From Ignavibacteriota bacterium (GTDB taxonomy: Bacteria > Bacteroidota > Ignavibacteria > Ignavibacteriales > Melioribacteraceae): DNA of 64,000 nt. The stretch lies in NCBI GenBank assembly GCA_016713565.1, contig JADJOX010000008.1, positions 558,001-622,000 of the forward strand, read 5' to 3'. The position numbers and the translations under genes were made by a program. This document shows positions 37,801 through 45,312 of this stretch, piece by piece (position 1 is the first letter of the stretch; every line of letters begins with the position of its first letter). The notes under the pieces were generated by a model. It ran no database searches. It was not told where the DNA came from and saw only the letters and a program-made list of their open reading frames with translations.

Positions 37801-38481
37801 ATGGGCCATATTAAAAAAACCGGAAAAACAAAGAAGACAAAAGCCGAACTGCAATTTGAAGAAATTATTTCACAAAGGAATAAATTAAGTTTTGCTGTAT
37901 TAGTAATCTATGAACTAATTCAATGTACAAAGGAACTTATTTTAAATGAAAAAGTAAGTGATGAATTTCCTGAGAATATACGCATTACAAAATCCATCCA
38001 AAATATATTGGAAACAGTTAACCAAAATGAAGGATTTAGATATACAATTCTGCTGAACTTGATGTTAAATGAAAAAGATAATTTTGCAAATTTTGAAATT
38101 GATTTTGATAAGTTTATAAAATTAAGAAGCGTTGGTAAAATTTATGATTTGCTGTTAGATAGCAATCAAGAATTATTTAGAAGTATTATGGAAAATGAAT
38201 TTACGCAAACCTTTATTGATGTTAATGATTATGAAAGCGTAAAATATTTTAGCAAAGAAAGACTTGAAACATTTTGTGAATTTTCCGTTTTATTTACTTT
38301 CCTTCAAATTATTTCCGATAAAGAAAACAATAAGAAATATTTAACGAAAGTAAATATATCCAGACTGGTAAATAAAATTGTAAATATTCAAAATCATATA
38401 CATAATTTAGCTTTGGAATCAAAATTCATCTACAATGATTTTCTTGAAAATTTAAGTTTACAGAAAAAATCTAAAGAGTAA
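34840..38481 (+). CDS. Large GH13 alpha-amylase-family protein (1213 aa) with unassigned N- and C-terminal regions
   Basis: A cytoplasmic (no signal peptide) glycoside hydrolase or transferase on alpha-glucans. The GH13 barrel runs from about 310 to 770: region I DMVPNH (Asp429-His434), nucleophile Asp549 in IRFDAAM, acid/base Glu614 in LAEAFW, and Asp675 in NPDEE, where the usual His of the NHD motif is replaced by Pro, as in GlgE-type enzymes (NTPD). About 300 residues before it and 440 after do not match anything I recognise; the C-terminal part is helical. It starts from ATG with a weak AGG upstream and ends one base before the convergent nfnB stop. Role in glycogen or maltooligosaccharide metabolism is inferred. 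Confidence 0.8.
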   Translation: MKNSSLSGLISFEFHVAKHLREKYELDELFFSITGNVIFANFYQVRVFTQKINSKRNLYEHLSPGEVNAAGLIDEIFHFAIRKYFKENFPNAFTEAIKSTKENLGENNFDDLLLNFIKVFPPQKVYKNELKPEEYLNQFSGNVQNRELLIEEMILLHLANLNPAFTKLKELFNEEYIDEKKSYKSTLQNLESFFKKEEFKVGKKNLDLFTFLKMPILKHSNSIWDQLEFIKNEWGISIDTELMRKIESGKDLFIESLKFDQQFGGFDGGGGAPTIVPQYKGKQIDATSFVLGKSKFNYAEESTKDYEEFEQFTPDTNWMPKLVLIAKNIYVWLDQLSKKYQREIRTLDRIPIEELEQLKKWNINSLWLIGIWERSNASKRIKHLMGNIDAVASAYSLYDYEIAHDIGGEAAYNVFNQNAKSVGIRLASDMVPNHTGIYSRWVIEHPEYFIQLDYPPFPNYNFTGTNLSEQPGIEIKIEDQYWQMKDAAVVFQRKNINTGEVKYIYHGNDGTNMPWNDTAQLNMLKAEVREAVIQKIFDVARKFSVIRFDAAMTLAKKHFSRLWYPEPGKGGDIPSRSDFALTREEFDELFPKEFWREVVDRINDEMPETLLLAEAFWLMEGYFVRTLGMHRVYNSAFMHMMMKEENSKYRELITNTLEFEPEILKRYVNFMSNPDEETAINQFGTDDKYFGVLLLMCTLPGLPMLAHGQIEGYTEKYGMEYQRAYYNENPKDWLVERHAKEIFPVLGKRYLFAEVDNFWFYDFLDHRKVNENVYAFSNSFQNEKALVIYNNKFESTSGYINFSRQKLKSSNSHKYLTNINVAENFNIKNSDFHFYIFKDFTHQNDYIFNGKDIHQNGLFLSLNGFEYRIFLHFEEIYDQSGFVYNFYKENYGKPIWNVKEKLEENKLIPLQHSFENILLSEKLNLFLDEIFDVKFDQKKIEGINEKIIDEFSNFIFKFKNHFNTDIKHDVIDSKLNDRLLNLAMLAGMGHIKKTGKTKKTKAELQFEEIISQRNKLSFAVLVIYELIQCTKELILNEKVSDEFPENIRITKSIQNILETVNQNEGFRYTILLNLMLNEKDNFANFEIDFDKFIKLRSVGKIYDLLLDSNQELFRSIMENEFTQTFIDVNDYESVKYFSKERLETFCEFSVLFTFLQIISDKENNKKYLTKVNISRLVNKIVNIQNHIHNLALESKFIYNDFLENLSLQKKSKE

Positions 38482-38482
38482 A

Positions 38483-39985
38483 TTAATTTTTCAATTCCTT
38501 TGCGAGCATCTCATTAATAGCGGCAGCGGCTTTTCTGCCTTCGCCCATTGCGAGAATAACCGTCGCTGCTCCAAGTACAATATCCCCGCCGGCAAATACT
38601 TTATCCATTGATGATTTTTGATTTTCATCAACAATAATATTTCCCCATTTATTTGTCTGAAGTTCCGGCGTAGTTTGATGGATTAACGGATTGCTGCCGT
38701 TACCAATCGCTACAATTACGGTATCCAAATCAATAATAAATTCACTGTTGTTAATCACTACGGGTCGTCTTCTTCCTGAGTTATCCGGTTCGCCGAGCTC
38801 ATAACGCAGACATTCCATTCCTTTTACTCTGCCTTTTTCATCGCCCAAAATTCTTTTAGCGTTTTGCAAAAAGTGAAATTCAATTCCTTCTTCTTTTGCG
38901 TGCTGAACTTCTTCTTTTCTTGCCGGCATTTCCACTTCGGTTCTTCGGTAAATTACATAAACTTTTTCCGCTCCAAGTCTTAGAGCCATGCGGGCTGCGT
39001 CCATAGCAACATTTCCACCGCCAAGAACCGCAACTATTTTAGATGGATAAATAGGCGTATCGGCTTCTTTTTTGTCAAATGCTCTCATCAAATTTGCGCG
39101 AGTTAAATATTCATTTGCGGAAAAAACTCCGACTAAATTTTCGCCTTCAATTCCCATAAACAAAGGCAAGCCCGCTCCTGTGCCAACAAATACTGCGTCA
39201 AATCCATCTTTATCAATTAAATCTGTTAATTTTCTCGTTCTTCCAACAACGTAGTTTTTTTGTATCTTCACACCCATTTTTAATAATATTTCAATTTCTT
39301 CATCTACAATGTTATTCGGCAAACGGAATTCGGGAATTCCATAACGCATTACGCCGCCAAGTTTATGAAAAGCTTCAAAAATTGTAACGTCGTGACCTTC
39401 ACGCCTAACATCCGCGGCAACTACTAATCCTGCCGGACCGCTGCCTACTATTGCGACTTTTTTTCCGGTTTCGGGTTTTACCTTTGGAATTTTTACATTT
39501 CCTTGTTTTCTTTCCCAATCAGCTACAAATCTTTCCAATCTGCCTATTGCTACTGATTTATCGACGTCTTTCATCGCAATACCGACTTTACAATTTTCCT
39601 GGCATTGCGTTTCTTGAGGACAAACTCTTCCGCAAATAGCCGGAAGTAAACTTGCTTCTTTTATTACGTCAACTGATTGCTGAAATTCTCCGAATGCGAT
39701 GTGTTTTATGAATTTTGGAATATCAATTTTTACGGGACAACCGTCTATGCATGTCTGCTTAACGCATTCAAGACATCGAAGCGCTTCAACTCTTGCTTCT
39801 TCCATCGTATAGCCAATTGCCACTTCTTCCAAATTTTTTCCTCTAACAATCGGATCTTGAGCAGGCATTTCCTGTGCGGGAATTTTTAATCTGTCTTTTG
39901 CTTTAAGATGATCTATGTCATTTATATAGTCATTCAAAATTTTTTTAGCGTTTGCACTTAAAATATCAGGTGATTCATAACTCAT
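38483..39985 (-). CDS. nfnB: NADH-dependent ferredoxin:NADP+ oxidoreductase large subunit (NfnB-like)
   Basis: The 500-residue flavo-iron-sulfur subunit belongs to the GltD-like family. It has an N-terminal cysteine-rich domain (CLECVKQTCIDGCPV and CGRVCPQETQCQENC, two [4Fe-4S] sites), an FAD fold with VAIVGSGPAGLVVAADVR, and an NADPH fold with AVLGGGNVAMDAARMALRLGA and GDIVLGAATVILAMGEGRKAA. Alone it could be called glutamate synthase small subunit, but no gltB is nearby and the next gene is the NfnA partner, so electron-bifurcating transhydrogenase is preferred; sulfide dehydrogenase SudA is the close alternative. ATG at 39985 has GGAG at ideal spacing. Confidence 0.88.
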   Translation of the reverse strand: MSYESPDILSANAKKILNDYINDIDHLKAKDRLKIPAQEMPAQDPIVRGKNLEEVAIGYTMEEARVEALRCLECVKQTCIDGCPVKIDIPKFIKHIAFGEFQQSVDVIKEASLLPAICGRVCPQETQCQENCKVGIAMKDVDKSVAIGRLERFVADWERKQGNVKIPKVKPETGKKVAIVGSGPAGLVVAADVRREGHDVTIFEAFHKLGGVMRYGIPEFRLPNNIVDEEIEILLKMGVKIQKNYVVGRTRKLTDLIDKDGFDAVFVGTGAGLPLFMGIEGENLVGVFSANEYLTRANLMRAFDKKEADTPIYPSKIVAVLGGGNVAMDAARMALRLGAEKVYVIYRRTEVEMPARKEEVQHAKEEGIEFHFLQNAKRILGDEKGRVKGMECLRYELGEPDNSGRRRPVVINNSEFIIDLDTVIVAIGNGSNPLIHQTTPELQTNKWGNIIVDENQKSSMDKVFAGGDIVLGAATVILAMGEGRKAAAAINEMLAKELKN

Positions 39986-39999
39986 TTTCAAACTCCCAA

Positions 40000-40848
40000 T
40001 TATAGACTTTTTTCTTGTATCATTGATTCAATGTAGCACGAATGTTTATCGTGTTCAATTTCTTTGTAAGAATTCAATCTTGCCATCATATTGTCAAAAT
40101 CAACTTTATGTCCGTCAAATTCAGGTCCGTCGACACAAACAAATTTAACTTCGCCGCCCACATTTACTCGGCATCCGCCGCACATTCCTGTACCGTCTAC
40201 CATAATTGTGTTCAATGAAACTTCAGTATAAACACCAAATGGTCTGGTAGTTTCCGAGCAGAATTTCATCATAACGGGAGGACCGATTGCAATTACAAAA
40301 TCCGGCTTTTCTTCTCTTTCGCAAATTTCTTTTAACGGCTGTGTAACTAATGCTTTTCTTCCGTAACTGCCGTCATCGGTGCAGACAATAAGTTCATCGG
40401 CAATTTTTTTCATTTCATTTTCCATAATTATCAAATCTTTATTTCTTGCGCCGATTATCGTAATAACTTTATTCCCGGCATTCTTAAGCGCTTCAGCTAT
40501 TGGATGAAGAGGCGCGACACCGATTCCTCCACCCACACAAACTACTGTTCCGTGTTTTTTTATATGAGTCGGTGTTCCCAATGGTCCTACCAAAACCGGA
40601 ATATCATCACCTACATTCAATTTGGACAATTCATCGGTAGTCAGTCCAACAACTTGAAAAATAATAGTAATTGTTCCTTCTTCTTTATTTGCGTCCGCAA
40701 TTGTTAATGGAATTCTTTCTCCTAAATCTTCATCAATTTGTAAAATAATAAATTGACCTGCTTTTCTTTCCTCGGCAATTAATTTTGCTTCAAGTTTCAT
40801 TTTGTAAACACTTTCGGAAAGTTTTTCTTTTAATAAAATTTTAGCCAT
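40000..40848 (-). CDS. nfnA: NADH-dependent ferredoxin:NADP+ oxidoreductase small subunit (NfnA-like)
   Basis: A 282-residue ferredoxin-NADP reductase-type flavoprotein, the partner of NfnB. It has an FAD barrel with ERIPLTIAD, an NAD-binding VCVGGGIGVAPLHPIAEAL, and a C-terminal [2Fe-2S] site with cysteines in GTGMCGGCRVNVGG and KFVCVDGPEFDGHKVDF. This cysteine pattern is shared by NfnA, SudB and the dihydroorotate dehydrogenase electron-transfer subunit PyrK; the adjacent NfnB supports the first two. Known NfnAB couples NADH and reduced ferredoxin oxidation to NADP+ reduction. It is the first gene of the leftward pair and diverges from pntA. Confidence 0.89.
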   Translation of the reverse strand: MAKILLKEKLSESVYKMKLEAKLIAEERKAGQFIILQIDEDLGERIPLTIADANKEEGTITIIFQVVGLTTDELSKLNVGDDIPVLVGPLGTPTHIKKHGTVVCVGGGIGVAPLHPIAEALKNAGNKVITIIGARNKDLIIMENEMKKIADELIVCTDDGSYGRKALVTQPLKEICEREEKPDFVIAIGPPVMMKFCSETTRPFGVYTEVSLNTIMVDGTGMCGGCRVNVGGEVKFVCVDGPEFDGHKVDFDNMMARLNSYKEIEHDKHSCYIESMIQEKSL

Positions 40849-40906
40849 TGAAATTCCTTGTTTAAATTCAATTTTATTTTACATTATAAAAGATATTCAC
40901 ATCCCA

Positions 40907-40929
40907 AATTATAAAATCTTTTTATAATT
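40907..40929. promoter_or_regulatory. Perfect 10-bp inverted repeat between nfnA and pntA
   Basis: AATTATAAAA (40907-40916) and TTTTATAATT (40920-40929) are exact reverse complements separated by three bases. The repeat lies in the 197-bp divergent promoter region, closer to nfnA, where no gene would need a terminator. It may be a regulator binding site, but its AT-only arms could arise by chance in this AT-rich DNA. Confidence 0.4.
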
Positions 40930-41045
40930 ATCGAACGGGAAATGCAAATTATCTCTCGGATAACAAACATTTTTGAATTTACTTAAGTATAGTTTATTTT
41001 AGTATTATTACTTATGAATAATTTAAAATAAAAAGGAGACTACAA

Positions 41046-42185
41046 GTGATTATTGCAATTCCTAAAGAAATTTTTCCTGGGGAAAATCGAGTATCGGTAG
41101 TTCCGGATGTGGTTTCAAAATTAATTAAAAAAGGCTTTTCAATAAAAGTTGAAAAAGACGCAGGAATTAATGCTGGATTTACAGATAAGCAGTATGAAGA
41201 TGCTGGCGCGTCAGTAATTAGTTCTTTAGAAGAACTTTACTTAGCGGATATAATTCTAAAAGTTCAAAGACCAATTGAATTTTCCGATGGAAAAAATGAA
41301 TTGGATTTTATAAAGGAAGGTTCATTTTTGATAACCACGCTTTATCCATTACATTATCCCGAATTGGCAAAAAAATGTGCCGATAAAGGAATTAATGTAA
41401 TTTCTATGGATGCTATTCCAAGAACAACATTAGCTCAGAAAATGGATTCTCTAAGTTCTCAAGCAAATATTGCCGGATATAAATCAGTTCTTTTGGCGGC
41501 TAATGAACTTGGTAAAATATTCCCATTAATGATGACCGCCGCCGGAACAATTCAACCCGCTAAAGTTGTGATTATGGGCGCGGGTGTAGCGGGACTTCAA
41601 GCATTGGGTACGGCAAAAAGACTTGGCGCAATTGTAGAAGTTTCTGATATTCGCCCTTCTGTAAAAGAAGAAGTGCAATCTTTGGGTGGAAGATTTATTG
41701 AAGTTGATACCGATGAAAATATGCAGGATTCTGGAGGTTATGCAAAAGAAGCTTCAGAAGAATTCTTAAAGAAACAAAAAGAATTAATTTTTAAACACGT
41801 AACCAACGCGGATATTGTAATAACTACTGCTTTAGTTCCCGGTAAAAAAGCACCAATTTTAGTAACTGAAGAAATGGTTAAAGGTATGCGACCTGGTTCG
41901 GTTGTCTTAGATATGGCTGTTGAATTCGGAGGAAATTGTGAAATTAGTGAAAAAGGCAGAACAGTTAAAAAACACGGTGTAACAATAATTGGTGAACCAA
42001 ATCTGCCAAGCTTGGTTGCTACAAACTCAAGCGAAGTTTACAGTAAAAATTTGTTGGCTTTACTTGAACATATTTCCAAAGAAGGCAAAATTGAACTAAA
42101 TCTTGATGATGAAATTGTAAAGGGATCATTGATTACCTACAATAAGGAAGTAGTACAAGAAAGAACAAAGAATTTATTAAAATAA
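41046..42185 (+). CDS. pntA: NAD(P)+ transhydrogenase subunit alpha part 1 (PntAA)
   Basis: The 379-residue NAD(H)-binding domain I of the proton-translocating transhydrogenase, on the cytoplasmic face of the membrane. It has the alanine dehydrogenase/PntA fold: IAIPKEIFPGENRVSVVPD at the start, KDAGINAGF, the mobile-region SSQANIAGYKSV, the NAD motif VVIMGAGVAGLQALGTAKRLGA, and TALVPGKKAPILVT. The start codon is GTG, preceded by AAAAGGAGAC. The alpha subunit is split, as in Rhodospirillum and most three-subunit forms, with the membrane portion encoded next. Confidence 0.95.
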   Translation: MIIAIPKEIFPGENRVSVVPDVVSKLIKKGFSIKVEKDAGINAGFTDKQYEDAGASVISSLEELYLADIILKVQRPIEFSDGKNELDFIKEGSFLITTLYPLHYPELAKKCADKGINVISMDAIPRTTLAQKMDSLSSQANIAGYKSVLLAANELGKIFPLMMTAAGTIQPAKVVIMGAGVAGLQALGTAKRLGAIVEVSDIRPSVKEEVQSLGGRFIEVDTDENMQDSGGYAKEASEEFLKKQKELIFKHVTNADIVITTALVPGKKAPILVTEEMVKGMRPGSVVLDMAVEFGGNCEISEKGRTVKKHGVTIIGEPNLPSLVATNSSEVYSKNLLALLEHISKEGKIELNLDDEIVKGSLITYNKEVVQERTKNLLK

Positions 42186-42200
42186 TTTTAGGAAATTAAA

Positions 42201-42485
42201 ATGGAATTACACGAGCTTTTAATGCTTATATACGTGTTTGTTTTGGCAATATTTATCGGATTTGAACTAATCACTAAAGTCCCGCCAACTTTGCATACTC
42301 CGCTAATGTCCGGTTCAAATGCGATTTCTGGAATTACCATTGTGGGAGCTTTGTTAAGTGCCGGTTACAATGAATTAGGCTTAAGCACAATTTTGGGAGT
42401 TATCGCACTTATTTTTGCAACAATAAATGTTGTAGGAGGATATTTAGTTACAGATAGAATGTTAAAAATGTTTAAGAAAAAGTGA
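42201..42485 (+). CDS. NAD(P)+ transhydrogenase subunit alpha part 2 (PntAB)
   Basis: A 94-residue membrane protein with three hydrophobic segments, the membrane piece of the split alpha subunit. The family-specific PPTLHTPLMSGSNAISGI near residue 30 and VVGGYLVTDRMLKMF at the end are diagnostic. It sits 15 bp after pntA and 7 bp before pntB, so the three genes form one transcript. Confidence 0.95.
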   Translation: MELHELLMLIYVFVLAIFIGFELITKVPPTLHTPLMSGSNAISGITIVGALLSAGYNELGLSTILGVIALIFATINVVGGYLVTDRMLKMFKKK

Positions 42486-42492
42486 GGACTTA

Positions 42493-43881
42493 ATGGAAGT
42501 TTTATCATATGCAATTTATCTGATTGCATCAATTCTTTTTATTTTTGGAATTAAGCAGCTTGGATCGCCTAAAACAGCACGTCAAGGTAATTTTCTTTCA
42601 GCTCTGGGAATGTTTCTTGCAATAGTTATAACTTTATTTGACCAGCGCGTTTTGACCTTTGAATACATTATATTTGGAATTGTTATTGGATCATTAGCCG
42701 GAGCTTTAATGGCATATAAAGTTCCAATGACCGGAATGCCGCAAATGGTTGGATTACTAAACGGATTCGGCGGCGGCGCATCGCTTTTAGTCGGCTATGC
42801 AGAATATTATCACCTGGTTCGTAATAACGCAAATATTGATATAGCAATAGGAAGTACGATTGTACTGTCAATATTAATCGGCGGAGTTACATTTACCGGT
42901 TCATTAGTTGCTTTCGGCAAACTTCAGGAAATAATCTCGGGAAAAGTAATTAAGTATCCGATGCAAAATCCCATTAATGTATTGCTTCTGCTTTCGGTAA
43001 TTGTATTAGGGGTTTTGGTTGTTATCAATCCGGCTGAAACTGCATTATATTTAATGATTATCGGGATAATTTCTTTAGTCCTTGGAATACTTCTTGTGTT
43101 GCCAATTGGCGGTGCAGATATGCCCGTCGCAATTTCACTGTTGAATTCATATTCAGGTTTGGCTGCATCAATGACAGGCTTTGTATTGAACAACAATATG
43201 TTGATAATTGCCGGAGCGTTAGTCGGCGCATCTGGAATAATATTAACAATTATAATGTGTAAAGGTATGAACAGATCATTGATGAATGTAGTTCTTGGCG
43301 GATGGGCAGACGCGGGTAGCGGAGGTTCTTCTGAACAAGGTCCGCAAGGTGAGGCAAAATCTATCGACGCGGAAGAATTGGCAATGTTATTGGATTCCGC
43401 ACAAAATGTTGTAATCGTTCCTGGTTATGGAATGGCCGTAGCGCAAGCTCAGCACGCGGTTAGAGATTTAACAAATTTATTGGAAAAGAAAGGTATCAAC
43501 GTTAGATTTGCGATACATCCTGTAGCAGGAAGAATGCCGGGACATATGAATGTTCTTTTAGCCGAAGCTCAAGTTTCTTATGATAAACTTTTTGCTTTGG
43601 AAGATATAAATGATGATTTCCCTAATGTTGATATAGCATTAATTGTTGGCGCAAACGATGTCGTAAATCCGGCTGCGCGCCATGATAAAAATTCACCTAT
43701 TTACGGTATGCCTATTTTAAATGTGGATTATGCTAAAACTGTTATTATAAATAAAAGATCCATGAATGCTGGTTATGCCGGAATTCAAAATGAGTTATTT
43801 TTCTACCCAAATGCACTAATGTTTTTCGGAAGTGCTAAAGAAGCTATTAGTAAACTTGTAAATGAGCTTAAAGAATTATAA
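42493..43881 (+). CDS. pntB: NAD(P)+ transhydrogenase subunit beta
   Basis: The 462-residue beta subunit with the proton-conducting membrane domain (about 1-265, eight or nine helices, with MPQMVGLLNGFGGGAS and DMPVAISLLNSYSGLAA) and the NADP(H)-binding domain III (about 285-462). Domain III shows VVIVPGYGMAVAQAQHAV, HPVAGRMPGHMNVLLAEA, GANDVVNPAA and RSMNAGYAG, all needed for NADP binding. The complex uses the proton motive force to make NADPH from NADH. A strong terminator follows. Confidence 0.96.
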   Translation: MEVLSYAIYLIASILFIFGIKQLGSPKTARQGNFLSALGMFLAIVITLFDQRVLTFEYIIFGIVIGSLAGALMAYKVPMTGMPQMVGLLNGFGGGASLLVGYAEYYHLVRNNANIDIAIGSTIVLSILIGGVTFTGSLVAFGKLQEIISGKVIKYPMQNPINVLLLLSVIVLGVLVVINPAETALYLMIIGIISLVLGILLVLPIGGADMPVAISLLNSYSGLAASMTGFVLNNNMLIIAGALVGASGIILTIIMCKGMNRSLMNVVLGGWADAGSGGSSEQGPQGEAKSIDAEELAMLLDSAQNVVIVPGYGMAVAQAQHAVRDLTNLLEKKGINVRFAIHPVAGRMPGHMNVLLAEAQVSYDKLFALEDINDDFPNVDIALIVGANDVVNPAARHDKNSPIYGMPILNVDYAKTVIINKRSMNAGYAGIQNELFFYPNALMFFGSAKEAISKLVNELKEL

Positions 43882-43898
43882 AAATATATCCCAAATTT

Positions 43899-43930
43899 AA
43901 AAGCTGAAATTATATTTCAGCTTTTTTTTT
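43899..43930 (+). terminator. Rho-independent terminator after pntB
   Basis: Perfect 12-bp arms AAAAGCTGAAAT and ATTTCAGCTTTT, a 3-base loop, and a run of nine T overlapping the 3' arm. It is 17 bases after the pntB stop and marks the boundary to the carbohydrate locus. Confidence 0.92.
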
Positions 43931-44008
43931 ATATAAATTGATGTTTGATTTAAAAAATATTATTGAACATTTTTAATAATTCACATTCCAATTTCCCTGG
44001 AAAAATAA

Positions 44009-45277
44009 ATGACTGAAAATCAAAAAAAAATCAATCCGGCTTTTTGGGTCCCAACATTATACTTTTCTGAAGGTTTGCCTTTCGTTGCGACTTCTGTTGT
44101 TTCGGTTTTAATGTATAAAAGCTTAGGCTTATCCGATTCAGATATTGCCTTTTTTACTACTTTAATCATGTGGCCTTGGACGTTAAAACCATTATGGGGT
44201 CCATTTCTTGAAATGTTCAAAACGAAAAAATATTTTGTAGTTGCCACGCAGTTTATCGGTGGTATAACATTTGGGCTTTTATCACTTTCACTTCCGTTAG
44301 AAGGATTTTTCAAATATTCATTATCGCTATTTGTAATTATTGCATTCAATTCTGCTACGCATGATATTGCCGCAGACGGCGTTTACGTAAATTCCTTAGA
44401 AAGTAAGGAACAAGCAAAGTATGTCGGCTGGCAAGGTGCTTTTTACAACGTTGCCAAAGTACTCTCTCAAGGAGCTTTGGTTTATATTGCCGGTAAACTT
44501 GAATTGGCTCTTGGCATTGTTGAAGCATGGATGGTAGTAATGGGAATTATTGGAATAATACTGATCATTATGGGATTCTATCACCTGAAGATGCTTCCTA
44601 CCGGCGGTGCATCAACTAAAGTCAATTCCGTATCGGAAGCATATAAAACTTTTATAGAAGTCTTAAAAACTTTTTTTGCTAAAAAATATATTTATTGGGG
44701 AATCGCGTTTATTGTTTTATACAGAATGTCGGAAGGACAATTAACAAAGATAGTACCTTTATTCATGCGTGCTGAAAGAGTAAACGGCGGACTTGGATTA
44801 TTGACTTCGGATATTGGAATTGCATATGGCATTTTTGGAGCTTCAGCTTTTGTTCTTGGTTCAATTGCGGGAGGATATTTTGTCGCAAAAAGAAAGTTGA
44901 AAAATTCAATATTGATTTTAGCGGCTTTCTTTAACATTCCGAATATTGTTTATACATATTTAGCTTTTACCGTTCCTAAAGAATTTGCTATAGTCTGCGG
45001 AGCAATTACACTAGAATGGTTTGGGTATGGTTTTGGATTTGTTGCGGTAATTTTATTTATGATGCAGCAAATTGCGCCCGGTCCTTATAAAATGGCGCAT
45101 TATGCTTTTGCAACAGCACTAATGAATCTCGGTTTTATGCTTCCTTCAATGATGAGTGGTTTCATTAGCGATTACCTTGGCTATAAGTATTTCTTTGTGT
45201 GGACAATGATAGCAACCATCCCTTCATTTTTAGTTGCCTGGCTTGTGCCGTTTAGAGAAGTTGAAGAAGAAAATTAA
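44009..45277 (+). CDS. MFS permease of the AmpG/PAT family
   Basis: A 422-residue transporter with twelve predicted membrane segments. The N-terminal PAFWVPTLYFSEGLPFVATSVVSVLMYKSLGLSDSDIAF pattern and the LKPLWGPFLEMF loop are typical of AmpG-like proteins, and HDIAADGVYV in helix 4 matches the D-x-x-x-D signature of the family. Characterised AmpG imports GlcNAc-anhydro-muropeptides with protons. Here the next gene, 35 bp on, encodes a chitobiose phosphorylase-type GH94, so I infer import of an amino-sugar disaccharide. No ampR or ampD is adjacent, and linkage to beta-lactamase induction is not supported. Confidence 0.85.
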   Translation: MTENQKKINPAFWVPTLYFSEGLPFVATSVVSVLMYKSLGLSDSDIAFFTTLIMWPWTLKPLWGPFLEMFKTKKYFVVATQFIGGITFGLLSLSLPLEGFFKYSLSLFVIIAFNSATHDIAADGVYVNSLESKEQAKYVGWQGAFYNVAKVLSQGALVYIAGKLELALGIVEAWMVVMGIIGIILIIMGFYHLKMLPTGGASTKVNSVSEAYKTFIEVLKTFFAKKYIYWGIAFIVLYRMSEGQLTKIVPLFMRAERVNGGLGLLTSDIGIAYGIFGASAFVLGSIAGGYFVAKRKLKNSILILAAFFNIPNIVYTYLAFTVPKEFAIVCGAITLEWFGYGFGFVAVILFMMQQIAPGPYKMAHYAFATALMNLGFMLPSMMSGFISDYLGYKYFFVWTMIATIPSFLVAWLVPFREVEEEN

Positions 45278-45312
45278 AGTAAAATTTATATATAAAATAA
45301 AATAGGATAAAT

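Noticed and set aside
38483..39985. Glutamate synthase small subunit
   Set aside because: The sequence fits GltD, but there is no large subunit and the adjacent gene is the NfnA/SudB-type partner, so the Nfn assignment is preferred.
44009..45277. AmpG-like permease as a beta-lactamase induction system with the class D enzyme
   Set aside because: The two genes are about 36 kb apart, with no ampR, ampD or anhydro-muropeptide enzymes nearby; class D enzymes are not usually under AmpG control.
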